Source: a virus. From it: a stretch of 64,000 nucleotides of DNA. Under the pieces are notes generated by a model, which was not told where the DNA came from, ran no database searches, and worked only from the letters and a program-made list of their open reading frames with translations. Shown here in pieces: positions 1-8,634 of the stretch (the stretch's first letter is position 1; the number at the start of each line of letters is the position of its first letter). Position numbers and translations under genes: made by a program. The stretch spans positions 1 to 64,000 of IMG/VR virus record IMGVR_UViG_3300033182_001206; one strand, written 5' to 3'.

Positions 1-189
1 ATGGAAGACTGGGGCACGTTCCCTTTTGAGCCAGGTGGTATTTTCAAAATCAACACACACTACAATCACGCAGTGTGGAATCGCAGCAACACGCCTCGCA
101 TACACATGATTGTAGACGGCGGCATGGGAGATTACTTCAAGGATCGCTGTGTAGAAAGCTACAAAAGACGTGCCGGTTGGATCGATTAA
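1..189 (+). CDS. Asp/Asn beta-hydroxylase-like 2OG oxygenase, C-terminal end (5' truncated)
   Basis: Only the last 62 residues are in the window, and the reading frame is open to the left edge, so the ATG at base 1 may be internal. The tail carries a pattern FEPGGIFKINTHYNHAVWNR followed by RIHMIVDG, which resembles the second half of the double-stranded beta-helix of the aspartyl/asparaginyl beta-hydroxylase family: a distal iron-binding His, then the Arg that holds 2-oxoglutarate. Members hydroxylate Asp, Asn or small-molecule substrates using Fe(II), O2 and 2-oxoglutarate. The 3' end overlaps the next gene by 20 bases. Family assignment from a fragment, so moderate confidence; substrate unknown. 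Confidence 0.55.
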   Translation: MEDWGTFPFEPGGIFKINTHYNHAVWNRSNTPRIHMIVDGGMGDYFKDRCVESYKRRAGWID

Positions 190-1291
190 TTGCTGGTATG
201 CATGGAATGCAATATGCACAAACACACAGGGTGTGGTAAAGCCTTGCTGTGTGTATGAAAATCAACAAGACGAAAAATTCACAGGCGACTGGAAGCAGGC
301 AGCAAACACAAACGAAATGCAGGAAATACGCAGCCAGCTGATACGAGGACGTTGGCCGCGTGGATGTACAGAATGTGCAGACAACGAGTACATGAATACG
401 CCCAGTATGCGTACTCGTGCACAATTCAATCTCAATTACAATCACTATCATCGAACACAAGTAGATCGCACAGTGTATGCTGATTTCAAATTTGGAAATG
501 CATGCAATCTCATGTGTACAACCTGTGGCGGGCACAGCAGTCACGGAATACTTTGGGAGTGGGCCAACAGCAATCCTGATGATTGGAATGAACAAACCAA
601 CAGAGAAAATTTTGCAGTGATGCGCTGGGATACCAAATGGTTCAAGCAGATTGATGTTGCAGCCAATCCTGACTTGCTCACAGTAAAATTCACGGGCGGT
701 GAACCTTTTGTAAATCCACACGTAAGACAATATCTACTGCAACTGATCAGTGAAGGTCGCACAGATCTTGAACTGGAGTTTGTAACCAATGGATATGATA
801 TAAACGACAACTGGCACACCATACTGGAACAGTTTCGCAAAGTAACATTGAACATCAGTGTAGACGGTGTAGAATCCATTTACAATGTTACAAGATACCC
901 TGCAACATGGAATAACTTTATAAATAAATTCTGGGCACTGGCTACACTCAGTTATCAAACAAACATTGTAACAACTGTGAGCAGTCTAAACGTGTTGAAC
1001 TTGGTTGATATTCACGAATACTTTGAGGGTTACTCGGTGGATTTCAATAACATGGTAGAACGACCACAGTGGTATGATCCTCGCCACTTGCCAGATCAGG
1101 TTATACGCAAAAGTGTTGCAAGAATTGAAGCAAGCGGGCACCGCGAATTGCGCCCGGTTGTTAGAAAATTGTTGACTAGCAAGCATGATCCTGTTATAAT
1201 AGAAGCAATGAAAAAGGATCTCCAAGCTAAGGCAAAGTATAGGGGGTTGTCACTAACGACACACGATCTTGAAGTATTGGAGTACATATGA
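170..1291 (+). CDS. Radical SAM protein with N-terminal twitch-type cysteines
   Basis: 373 residues from a GTG start that overlaps the upstream gene by 20 bases. The radical SAM cluster motif CNLMCTTC (Cys112, 116, 119) binds the 4Fe-4S cluster that cleaves S-adenosylmethionine, and GGEP lies at 176-179. Before the core is a cysteine module, Cys8, Cys26-Cys27 and Cys66/Cys69, in the pattern C-x4-W...G-x-V-x-PCC then C-x2-C. That is the layout of radical SAM proteins with an N-terminal twitch domain, which probably holds an auxiliary iron-sulfur cluster. First of three such genes here; substrate unknown. The stop overlaps the next start as ATGA. Confidence 0.88.
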   Translation: MPVGSINCWYAWNAICTNTQGVVKPCCVYENQQDEKFTGDWKQAANTNEMQEIRSQLIRGRWPRGCTECADNEYMNTPSMRTRAQFNLNYNHYHRTQVDRTVYADFKFGNACNLMCTTCGGHSSHGILWEWANSNPDDWNEQTNRENFAVMRWDTKWFKQIDVAANPDLLTVKFTGGEPFVNPHVRQYLLQLISEGRTDLELEFVTNGYDINDNWHTILEQFRKVTLNISVDGVESIYNVTRYPATWNNFINKFWALATLSYQTNIVTTVSSLNVLNLVDIHEYFEGYSVDFNNMVERPQWYDPRHLPDQVIRKSVARIEASGHRELRPVVRKLLTSKHDPVIIEAMKKDLQAKAKYRGLSLTTHDLEVLEYI

Positions 1292-1503
1292 ACATAACAC
1301 CTGCAGAACAAGCACAAAAACAAGCCGAAGAAGCAATGGATGGTTTCATCTTTTGGAGTAAACGTGTTACACTGTGGGGTGCTTTCTTTTTATGTATTGT
1401 TGTATTTGCTTGTAACAATGGTGTTGAAACAGGACCAAATGCAACAGGCAGTGGCTATAATGGCGAGCAATACGCTCCGAGTAATTTGAGTGTAAAAGAA
1501 TGA
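1288..1503 (+). CDS. Small single-pass membrane protein, unknown function
   Basis: 71 residues. A charged, Ala/Glu/Gln-rich N-terminus (1-20) is followed by a hydrophobic segment around residues 28-43 (VTLWGAFFLCIVVFACN) that could be one membrane helix, then a polar Gly/Asn/Ser-rich tail. It overlaps the preceding radical SAM gene as ATGA and the next small gene also as ATGA, so all three are probably translated together. I do not recognise the family. Being wedged between two radical SAM genes, it could be a partner or a substrate of them, but nothing in the sequence proves that. Confidence 0.6.
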   Translation: MNITPAEQAQKQAEEAMDGFIFWSKRVTLWGAFFLCIVVFACNNGVETGPNATGSGYNGEQYAPSNLSVKE

Positions 1504-1730
1504 AATGGCTAATTTTTATCGTAATGGCAACAGCAGATCCATTTGCAATTAAAACACTGAAGTTTGACAACAGAAATGAATGTGTAGACTATGTGAATGA
1601 ACCCAGCAATGCCAGCACACTTGCTATAGAAATTATTGCCATAGCAGGATTCAATGACGAGTTACTCAGTATTCAATGTTTACCAGAAAGCGAAATAAAA
1701 GAACGTGTCGATGAAGAAGAATCTGCCTAG
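1500..1730 (+). CDS. Small protein with hydrophobic N-terminus, unknown function
   Basis: 76 residues. The first 14 residues (MKWLIFIVMATADP) resemble a short signal peptide, with possible cleavage near the Ala-Thr-Ala, followed by a polar, acidic domain with two cysteines (Cys28 and Cys60) that could pair if the protein is exported. It starts inside the previous stop (ATGA) and its end overlaps the next radical SAM gene by about 20 bases. No family recognised. Like its neighbour it belongs to a translationally coupled string with radical SAM genes. Confidence 0.55.
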   Translation: MKWLIFIVMATADPFAIKTLKFDNRNECVDYVNEPSNASTLAIEIIAIAGFNDELLSIQCLPESEIKERVDEEESA

Positions 1731-2940
1731 CGATACATTTTGTGTATTGCCATGGATGCATGTGGCAACAAATGCAAGCGGCACACTGAGAGTGTGCTGT
1801 AATAGTACACCTGGCAAAAACGGATTGGAACACCCAGCTGGTGGCAAGTACAAACTACACAAACACGATTTGCGTGAAGCATGGAATTCACCTACACTAA
1901 CCAAAATTAGACAACAGTTTTTAGATGGTGAACGTCCAGAAATGTGTGCTCGTTGTTTTCGTGAAGAAGACTCTGGTGTAAAAAGCGCAAGAGAAAGTTG
2001 GAACGAAGGTTGGTATGACGATTCTGTGGACTACAACACAGTGAATCCTCCTGTACGTGCACAGTATGTGGACCTGCGTTTGGGCAACTTGTGCAATCTC
2101 AAATGCAGAATGTGCAATCCTTATGCCAGCAATCAATGGGTAAAAGAATGGAACAGCATAGGCACTGAACGCTACAATGAAGCGCCATTGGATGATGCCG
2201 AGTTGGAAAGACTAGACGGCTGGAGCAAAGAGTGGCCAAACAAAAAGTATGTTTGGGAAAACTTTATGAATGTTGCAGACACCATTGAAGAAATATATCT
2301 CACAGGTGGTGAACCAACACTGGCACTGTCACAGTTTAGACTGTTTGACTTTCTAATAGAACGTGGACTAAACGAAAACATCACACTCAAGTACAACACA
2401 AATCTTACAAATATTCCACAGCGTATGGTAGACTATTGGGATCGTTTTCACAAAGTAAAATTGAATTGCAGCATTGATGCTGTAGGTGATTTGAATAGAT
2501 ATATACGCTATCCGACAAATTGGAAACTGGTGGAAAAGAATCTAGCACGATTTTTGGAGATGGAAAAAACCAGTGGTGTACGTGTGGGCATACATACCAC
2601 TGTACAAATCTACAACATACTGCATCTAGATAGTTGGTTTGATTGGATACAGCGCAGAGGCAAGTCGGTGTACTTGAATATTCTAAATCATCCTGAATAT
2701 TTGAACATACGTGTGTTGCCCACTGAATTGAAACAGCTGGCCACTGAACGATTGGAATCCTACATACCTAGTGTTGAAAAACTAGACAGTGTGCTTGATT
2801 ACATGTGGGCAGAAGATTGGTCAGACAGATGGCAAGATTTTGAACGCTATACACACACAATCGATTCCAGCAGAAATGAAAATATACTTGACGTAGTACC
2901 GGAATTTGACAAATGGATCAACAAGACACCTGGTGCATAG
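1711..2940 (+). CDS. Radical SAM protein with N-terminal twitch-type cysteines
   Basis: 409 residues from ATG 1711 (a GTG at 1705 is the alternative start). Radical SAM motif CNLKCRMC at Cys128, 132, 135; GGEP at 199-202. N-terminal module: Cys11 in FCVLPW, Cys29-Cys30, and Cys79/Cys82 after a DGERP turn. This is a paralogue of the first radical SAM gene, with the same order of cysteines and a similar NCSIDAVG strand in the core. The start lies within the preceding small gene and the end overlaps the following radical SAM gene by 28 bases. Substrate unknown. Confidence 0.9.
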   Translation: MKKNLPSDTFCVLPWMHVATNASGTLRVCCNSTPGKNGLEHPAGGKYKLHKHDLREAWNSPTLTKIRQQFLDGERPEMCARCFREEDSGVKSARESWNEGWYDDSVDYNTVNPPVRAQYVDLRLGNLCNLKCRMCNPYASNQWVKEWNSIGTERYNEAPLDDAELERLDGWSKEWPNKKYVWENFMNVADTIEEIYLTGGEPTLALSQFRLFDFLIERGLNENITLKYNTNLTNIPQRMVDYWDRFHKVKLNCSIDAVGDLNRYIRYPTNWKLVEKNLARFLEMEKTSGVRVGIHTTVQIYNILHLDSWFDWIQRRGKSVYLNILNHPEYLNIRVLPTELKQLATERLESYIPSVEKLDSVLDYMWAEDWSDRWQDFERYTHTIDSSRNENILDVVPEFDKWINKTPGA

Positions 2941-4013
2941 AACCATATAGGCAGATACATTGGGACAGCAACGGATACAAAGGTCCTTGCTGTCTTTTTA
3001 TACGCAGCACCGGCGACTATGACCCTGTGGAAACCAAGCGTCTAATGAATGCCGGAAGACCAGTGCGTGGATGCAAACAATGCTATGCACAGGAACAGCG
3101 TGGCAGCAACAGCATGCGTTTGCAGAGCAACGAAGAACACAGTGCAGCCGAAGACATTGAAGAACTGTTTATTACATTGGGCACTGCATGCAACATGGCA
3201 TGTGTGTTTTGTAATCCCAGTCGCAGCAGCGGTGTTGCACAAGATATGCGTCGAGGCAGTGACAATCTGTACATAAACAATTTCTTTCAACAACAGTTGA
3301 GTTACGAACCACGAAATCAAAGCTGGTACAAGAGCAATGAATTTTGGAATGAACTACAACTGTTGGTCAAGCAGCACCCAATCAAAAAAATACATTTCTC
3401 CGGTGGCGAACCGTTTTTGAACAATAGGCTGTACAGTTTTCTCAATAGATTGCACAAAGATTTACAGATTGTGATTACAACAAACGGCAGCTGGAACGAA
3501 AACATACTGCATGTACTCAGTGAATTTAGACAACCGCATTTGGATATCAGTATAGACGGTGTAGGAGATTATTATGCTATTCAACGATATCCTTATACAT
3601 GGGATTGGTTTCAAGGGCAGTTTGAAATGCTAAAAGAATACGGAGCCAACTATGAAATAGATTGGACAATGAGCTTGGTGCCAAATGCACTAAACATTAT
3701 GAACATTGTACAGTGGTGTGAATTTGCAGGTCCTCGCAGCAATGTAAACTTTCTAAATGATATGCCGCACATGGGTGTATGGAATTTACCAGACAGTGCA
3801 AAAAGTCGTGCACGTGAATTGATGGATCATCCAACAGTGTTGGACTGCTTTGATCAAGCAGATTGGGAAGGTATTGTAAACGAATTTGACGAACCACAAA
3901 AATTTCCAGAAAAATTACATCAATTGGTAGAACACTGGAATATCACTAGAAATCAAGATATATGGAACACAGTAGGATGGCATCCCAATGAAGAAAATAC
4001 TAATAACAGGTAA
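2913..4013 (+). CDS. Radical SAM protein with N-terminal twitch-type cysteines
   Basis: 366 residues. Radical SAM motif CNMACVFC at Cys93, 97, 100, and SGGEPF at 163-168. The N-terminal cysteine module is shorter than in the two upstream paralogues: Cys8, Cys26-Cys27, Cys54 and Cys57. Core strand LDISIDGVGDYYAIQRYP matches NISVDGVESIYNVTRYP of the gene at 170-1291, so the two are close paralogues. Overlaps its neighbours by 28 and 26 bases. Three such enzymes in a row suggest successive or alternative modifications of one type of substrate; the substrate cannot be told from sequence. Confidence 0.88.
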   Translation: MDQQDTWCIEPYRQIHWDSNGYKGPCCLFIRSTGDYDPVETKRLMNAGRPVRGCKQCYAQEQRGSNSMRLQSNEEHSAAEDIEELFITLGTACNMACVFCNPSRSSGVAQDMRRGSDNLYINNFFQQQLSYEPRNQSWYKSNEFWNELQLLVKQHPIKKIHFSGGEPFLNNRLYSFLNRLHKDLQIVITTNGSWNENILHVLSEFRQPHLDISIDGVGDYYAIQRYPYTWDWFQGQFEMLKEYGANYEIDWTMSLVPNALNIMNIVQWCEFAGPRSNVNFLNDMPHMGVWNLPDSAKSRARELMDHPTVLDCFDQADWEGIVNEFDEPQKFPEKLHQLVEHWNITRNQDIWNTVGWHPNEENTNNR

Positions 4014-4545
4014 TCCTGAATCAGGATTAGCACGTAGTCTAGCAGGAGTATTTCCGCTTGCTGATTTTGTAAGCAGAGCAACAGGAGATAATCTCAGCGA
4101 TCCTGATGTAAGAGAACGCATTGCACAACGTGCACTGGACTATGATGTGTTTATAAATAACAGTGCACTATGGCGCTTTGAACAAACACTGATACTAGAG
4201 TCAGTATGGAAGGCTGCCGAAACGGCTGGAAAAACGCTACATATTGTGTGCGTAGGCAGTACTACTGATAGAGCAGCCAAGGGCAGCAGTTGGATATATC
4301 AACAAGAGAAAAAAGCATTGCGCAGCTATTGTAATCAATTGGCATTGCAAAGTGTTTGGAAAGAACGAGCAGTTCCTAGAGTAAGTCTTGTCAGTTTAGG
4401 AACACTGCACAACAATCAAGAAAAGCATCCTAACAGACGTGTTATGCACACAGACGATGCAGCAAGTTATATAAAATGGATAGTAGAGGCACCAACCAAT
4501 GTCAATATCAATGAACTCAGTGTTGACCCAATTCAACGAAAGTGA
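3988..4545 (+). CDS. SDR-like Rossmann-fold protein
   Basis: 185 residues. The N-terminus KILITGNPESGLARSLA is a nucleotide-binding beta-alpha-beta turn; VFINNSAL corresponds to the NNAG segment of short-chain dehydrogenases and IVCVGST to the strand with the catalytic Ser. A candidate Tyr-x3-Lys is YQQEKKAL. It is shorter than a standard SDR (about 250) and lacks the C-terminal substrate part. Probably an NAD(P)-dependent oxidoreductase or epimerase-like enzyme acting on an unknown metabolite. It overlaps the radical SAM gene upstream by 26 bases and the P-loop gene downstream by 47. Confidence 0.65.
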   Translation: MKKILITGNPESGLARSLAGVFPLADFVSRATGDNLSDPDVRERIAQRALDYDVFINNSALWRFEQTLILESVWKAAETAGKTLHIVCVGSTTDRAAKGSSWIYQQEKKALRSYCNQLALQSVWKERAVPRVSLVSLGTLHNNQEKHPNRRVMHTDDAASYIKWIVEAPTNVNINELSVDPIQRK

Positions 4546-5563
4546 CAGCAGCTTTTGGGATTGGCAACGATATTATATAGATAAAGAACACACAATTGTG
4601 AGTTACATGCCCGGCACCGGCGGCGAATGGATGTGTGGATTTTTGGCAAGTCATGCAGCATTGTCACATCAAAACACAGATATGAATCCTCAGCGTGTGA
4701 GCAGTCACAACCGCTGGAGAATCAAAGGCAGCAACATCAGCCATATGAGCAACAAATACAGAGACGAGTATTGGAACGAAGAAGAAATTTGGGATGGTAG
4801 CGAAGCATGGTTCAAGACCGCAGTTGGTCGTGCAATTGAATGGGGCACAGAACAAAACTTTAGACGCAACTTGGTTCTAAATCAAACCAATCAAACCATT
4901 ACTCGCAGTCACGAAGCATGGCAAGAAATTGCAGTATGGCCGCAGCAGTATCGTAGATTCAGAGTAATTACACTGATCAATGATCCAGAAGCAGGCACAT
5001 GGGATCAGTTGTGCAGCAACATTGCAAAGAAAATTTGGCTACATGAATACGAAAACGACGAAGACATGTGGGATGAGTTTGAAAACAAGTGGAGCAAGGC
5101 TGTAAAGCAACACCCTGAGGTACTGGGTAGAGAACGTGAAATACGTGAATTTATGGAATACTTGGGTGCACCTTACACATGGGTAAAAATACAATATGCT
5201 ATAAAAATGGCCATCAATGAGTTGGATCATGATAGAACAATGGACAGCCTACGAGGACATTGGGACGATGGTGTTGGAGAACAAAAGCTCAACGACTATA
5301 GACTGCCATTGCCTGTAGAAGAATACAAGTTGGATTTGCTGGCACTGCTGCAAACACAAGACTACGATGGTAAGTACTTAGAAATGTGCGAGTTTATGGG
5401 TATTGATAGACACAGTAAACATGACTTTGAAACCCTATGCGACTTTTATTTTGGCGATGACGCAAAAAATATTATTACCAGTGAACATTTGAAAGAAAGA
5501 TTGGAGGCGGTGTCAGACCATGCAAGATCATACAAGAGACAGACCACTAGAGCATTACTTTGA
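4499..5563 (+). CDS. P-loop protein, sulfotransferase-like, unknown function
   Basis: 354 residues from ATG 4499 (ATG 4511 is also possible). Near the N-terminus is TIVSYMPGTGGEWMCGFLAS, a strand followed by a glycine-rich loop and helix. It resembles the PAPS-binding loop of sulfotransferases but without the usual Lys/Arg-Ser/Thr signature. A close relative with YLEFAPGAGGDMFSMLAGS lies two genes downstream (6347-7210). The rest is rich in Trp, Asp and Glu with no domain I recognise. The two P-loop genes flank a ParB-like gene and all three are nested by overlaps of 25-44 bases, suggesting joint function. Confidence 0.6.
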   Translation: MSISMNSVLTQFNESDSSFWDWQRYYIDKEHTIVSYMPGTGGEWMCGFLASHAALSHQNTDMNPQRVSSHNRWRIKGSNISHMSNKYRDEYWNEEEIWDGSEAWFKTAVGRAIEWGTEQNFRRNLVLNQTNQTITRSHEAWQEIAVWPQQYRRFRVITLINDPEAGTWDQLCSNIAKKIWLHEYENDEDMWDEFENKWSKAVKQHPEVLGREREIREFMEYLGAPYTWVKIQYAIKMAINELDHDRTMDSLRGHWDDGVGEQKLNDYRLPLPVEEYKLDLLALLQTQDYDGKYLEMCEFMGIDRHSKHDFETLCDFYFGDDAKNIITSEHLKERLEAVSDHARSYKRQTTRALL

Positions 5564-6371
5564 AAACAAACACGCAGGCACAAAAGATTGGCTGATCAGT
5601 GTACCTATCGAGGATGCAGTACCACTGGATGGTGGTAAAGAAATGCACATACGATTGCGCAGTATTATGCGAAACAGTCGAGATTACACAGACTGGTTAC
5701 AGATTGATGCAACAACTGCTGAACGTATCAGCGGCGGTACTGACGAATTCTTTTTACACAAAGCTGCTATACTGGCAGACAGTATAAACAAAGACGGATT
5801 GTTTGCACCAGTTCATGTACACTGGCATTACAAACAAGGACAAATGCGGCATCCCAGCAACGACAAAATTGCAGTTATTTGTGCAGGATTGGTACACAGT
5901 ATCAGCAAGGTAAGAGTACTGTGGAGAGAAGTCAGTTGGCACAATGATCTATTTCCAGATCACGATTTCAGTGGCAGCAACAATTGGCTGATGCGTTATG
6001 AAAAGAAATTGATTGACGACGATGCAAAGTACAAAGCCATGTACAGAAGCGGATTGGACGGCAGCAATTTAATATTTGAGTGTGCAAATTATCGATATAT
6101 TTGGGAAAACTATCCAAACAATGTTTGGGGAAAGCTGAAACCATTTTATGAAAACTATGCAGGTGCACATGATTTTATTGCTGAAAAAGCCAAGATACTG
6201 GATACCACTTATGTAGTAGGAGTAGTAGACAGCTATCATAGAAAACAAATGTCAATCGAACACCCTACAAGAAAACTGGGCGATATTTTCAGTGTTGGCA
6301 AACACGGCATTGAAATGCACACAGAAACAGTGAACAAAAGTTGGACATGGGAAGAACTGAAGATTGGCTAG
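5520..6371 (+). CDS. ParB/sulfiredoxin-like domain protein
   Basis: 283 residues. A central block reads SINKDGLFAPVHVHWHYKQG then MRHPSNDKIAVICAGLV (about residues 88-130). The order 'x-DG-x2-P-hydrophobic strand-loop-HP(G/S)-x-(D/N)-(K/R)' resembles the nucleotide-binding core of ParB/Srx-fold domains. The same block recurs in the genes at 22344-23270 and 23873-24739, so these are a three-member family in this window. It sits between two related P-loop genes with overlapping ends. ParB-fold proteins include CTPases, nucleases and kinases; which activity applies here is not known, and the fold call itself is inference from a short motif. Confidence 0.5.
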   Translation: MQDHTRDRPLEHYFENKHAGTKDWLISVPIEDAVPLDGGKEMHIRLRSIMRNSRDYTDWLQIDATTAERISGGTDEFFLHKAAILADSINKDGLFAPVHVHWHYKQGQMRHPSNDKIAVICAGLVHSISKVRVLWREVSWHNDLFPDHDFSGSNNWLMRYEKKLIDDDAKYKAMYRSGLDGSNLIFECANYRYIWENYPNNVWGKLKPFYENYAGAHDFIAEKAKILDTTYVVGVVDSYHRKQMSIEHPTRKLGDIFSVGKHGIEMHTETVNKSWTWEELKIG

Positions 6372-7210
6372 GACTGGGTCCTAAGCGACTGGTATATTTG
6401 GAATTTGCACCAGGTGCCGGTGGAGACATGTTCAGCATGTTGGCTGGTAGTACCAGCAAAGGCACATTTGGTTTTGGCAAAAGCAGTGTAAACAAACGAC
6501 AACAACGGCTGGTAGCCAGTGGATTGAACCTGCCAGACAAGCGTATGATTTCTGGTATACAGTTTGCCGCTGAACACTTTACACGTATTCCTGTTATGCA
6601 GAACTATATACAGACTATGCTGATCAGTGCTGTGGGTTTGAGCATGTATGCCAATAGAGATCATCTTCAAACAAAAACGAAGTTCTGGGACGCATTGGCA
6701 AATTCACACACCATATGGGCAGCAGGACACCCCGGCGGAAACATGCTGGAGCATCACAATCGCAGTTGGGTATCAGCATGGCGACAGGGTGTTGAGTCAA
6801 TTGGTTGGAGTTATTTGCCTGTGCATGTGGTGTGCAACAGCTATGACAGTTTTCTATGGACCTGTTGTATTGCGCACAGTGCAAGGTTAGCGGATCAAAC
6901 ACATGAAACAGTTGAACCATTTATTGCCAAACAAGCACACTGGATAGACACTGCCAGAAGAACTGTAGAAGCAGATACACTGCAAATTGATTTTGTACAG
7001 CTGGTATTGGACAATAAACCAGACGAACTGCTGGCATGGATAAAACAAAATATAAATCAAGACATCAATGAATCAGTGTATTATGAAATATTTGAAAACT
7101 ACAGAGACATGCGCTATCAACATTTTTTGGACTGGAAAGAAAAGTTTGCAGACCGTCTTGACTTTTGGAAAGAAAACTATTATAATAAAATTTCAAACCC
7201 GAAAGGATAA
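6347..7210 (+). CDS. P-loop protein, sulfotransferase-like, unknown function
   Basis: 287 residues from ATG 6347 (TTG 6341 possible). Residues about 15-37 form a strand plus glycine loop, LVYLEFAPGAGGDMFSMLAG, related to the loop in the gene at 4499-5563. Later segments such as TIWAAGHPGGN and YLPVHVVCNSYDSFLW look like the beta strands of a sulfotransferase or kinase core, and the C-terminal part is helical and acidic. It overlaps the ParB-like gene by 25 bases and is followed after 6 bases by a radical SAM gene with its own Shine-Dalgarno (AAAGGATAA). Enzyme class uncertain. Confidence 0.58.
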   Translation: MGRTEDWLGLGPKRLVYLEFAPGAGGDMFSMLAGSTSKGTFGFGKSSVNKRQQRLVASGLNLPDKRMISGIQFAAEHFTRIPVMQNYIQTMLISAVGLSMYANRDHLQTKTKFWDALANSHTIWAAGHPGGNMLEHHNRSWVSAWRQGVESIGWSYLPVHVVCNSYDSFLWTCCIAHSARLADQTHETVEPFIAKQAHWIDTARRTVEADTLQIDFVQLVLDNKPDELLAWIKQNINQDINESVYYEIFENYRDMRYQHFLDWKEKFADRLDFWKENYYNKISNPKG

Positions 7211-7216
7211 TTACAC

Positions 7217-8374
7217 ATGGGCGACTTGAAATGGAGCGAGTATGACTTTACTAAAACGCCGTATGAAGATATTGTACGTGTGGGTCAGCGCACTATGCTT
7301 TATCGCGATATGTTTACAGTTAGTTGGCTACTTGGTAGATTCTGCAACTACAGATGCAGTTACTGCTGGCCCTATGCAAGAAGCGACCGTAAAGACCATC
7401 GTCCTACCGAGCTCTGCTTGCATACAGTGGATGATATCAAACGTCAAGCCCGAGAGCGAGGTTTCAATTCTTTTCACTTCTCCTTGTCAGGAGGAGAACC
7501 TACATTCCATCCTGGATACTTGGACATCTTGGCTCACTTGGCAGCAGATGTAAACAACACAAACTATACCAGTGTGCACATGACCAGCAACATGAGTCGA
7601 CCAATGAAATGGTTTGAAACCTATGTTGATCACAGTGCAAAGTTTCATAGAGCAAGTATCACAGCAAGTTTGCACACAGAACACCTAAATACACAAGAGA
7701 AGATGCAAGGGTTTGCAGACAAACTGATCTTCTGTCAGGAGCATGATGTACAAGTTACAATCAATATGGTCATGGTTCCGGAATGGTTTGACAGAGACTG
7801 GGAAAACGCACTGTTCTTCCATGAACAGGGAATTAATGTTACTCTCAAGCCCCAAAGCGATCCAACGGCCTCCCGTGTTGTGGATGGGTATACTGACGAA
7901 ATGCTGGCACGTATGCGCAACGGAATGCCGCAACGAGGATTCACAGAAATCAAAAACAAATACGTGACTAGACCCAAGCCTACATTCCACAAAGTACCGG
8001 ATCCTATTTACAGCAACTTTGATGCAGACGATGTGCCGCAGCACTTTCAAGTTGAATTCAAAGACAGCAAGCACAAAGAATATTACATGGATCAAGCAGA
8101 ACGCTTCAATGCATTCAACTTCAATCAATTTGAAGGCTGGGAGTGCAGCAGCGGAATGCGCAGCATCATTATACGTGAACCAGACGGCAGTGTCAAGCGC
8201 AGTTACAGTTGTAATGATGAACCGTTGGGCAATATCGAAACAGGGTTTGAACTGTTCAAAAAGCCCACAGTGTGCACAACCAAAAGCTGTGTAAGCAGCG
8301 CAGACAGCAAAATACCAAAGCGCCGTGCAGGCACAAAACTTCCGCTATTTCCCGGAGATGAATCATACAAATGA
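7217..8374 (+). CDS. Radical SAM protein, N-terminal core and C-terminal cysteine extension
   Basis: 385 residues. CNYRCSYC at Cys43, 47, 50 and SGGEPTFHPG at 91-100 give a textbook radical SAM core at the N-terminus, unlike the twitch-first proteins nearby. The C-terminal 70 residues hold Cys in WECSSGM, SYSCNDE, TVCTTKSC and a GNIETGFE stretch, as in SPASM-like auxiliary cluster domains. The whole arrangement resembles radical SAM proteins of sugar or nucleotide modification clusters. It starts a new ribosome-binding site (AAAGGATAATTACACATG), and a TATAATAA box lies near 7182-7189. Next gene overlaps as ATGA. Confidence 0.9.
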   Translation: MGDLKWSEYDFTKTPYEDIVRVGQRTMLYRDMFTVSWLLGRFCNYRCSYCWPYARSDRKDHRPTELCLHTVDDIKRQARERGFNSFHFSLSGGEPTFHPGYLDILAHLAADVNNTNYTSVHMTSNMSRPMKWFETYVDHSAKFHRASITASLHTEHLNTQEKMQGFADKLIFCQEHDVQVTINMVMVPEWFDRDWENALFFHEQGINVTLKPQSDPTASRVVDGYTDEMLARMRNGMPQRGFTEIKNKYVTRPKPTFHKVPDPIYSNFDADDVPQHFQVEFKDSKHKEYYMDQAERFNAFNFNQFEGWECSSGMRSIIIREPDGSVKRSYSCNDEPLGNIETGFELFKKPTVCTTKSCVSSADSKIPKRRAGTKLPLFPGDESYK

Positions 8375-8634
8375 GAAGATTTATTAGGAGTGCCCAGCGC
8401 AAGGAAATCAGCGGCACAGTTTATTATCACGAAAAAGAATGGGACATTGAAGAACAGTTTGCATGGTGGCCCGTATTACTGACCAATGGAAGCTGGTGTG
8501 TTTGGAAAAAATATTACATTGTAACAATTGATAGAAATGTAGATGCTAGACACAGATGGATAGATGTGCAAAAACTTTCGTATGATGAATATTTTTGGAA
8601 AGTGATGAGCGGTGAAATTCCTCAATCTAAATGA
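8371..8634 (+). CDS. Small protein rich in Trp and basic residues, unknown
   Basis: 87 residues, basic N-terminus (MRRFIRSAQRKEISG), then a short aromatic-rich fold with WWPVLLTNGSWCVWKKYYIV. No membrane helix, no metal-binding pattern and no family I know. ATGA overlap with the radical SAM gene upstream and a 23-base overlap with the asparagine-synthase-like gene downstream suggest co-translation. It could be a carrier or accessory subunit, or a peptide substrate, but this is guesswork from position alone. Confidence 0.55.
   Translation: MRRFIRSAQRKEISGTVYYHEKEWDIEEQFAWWPVLLTNGSWCVWKKYYIVTIDRNVDARHRWIDVQKLSYDEYFWKVMSGEIPQSK

Noticed and set aside
919-926. TATAAATA on the plus strand inside the first radical SAM gene
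   Set aside because: No gene starts within a plausible distance downstream (next start 1288), so it is probably just coding sequence.
4152-4159. TATAAATA on the plus strand inside the SDR-like gene
   Set aside because: The next start is at 4499, far outside the 19-28 base spacing seen at other boxes.
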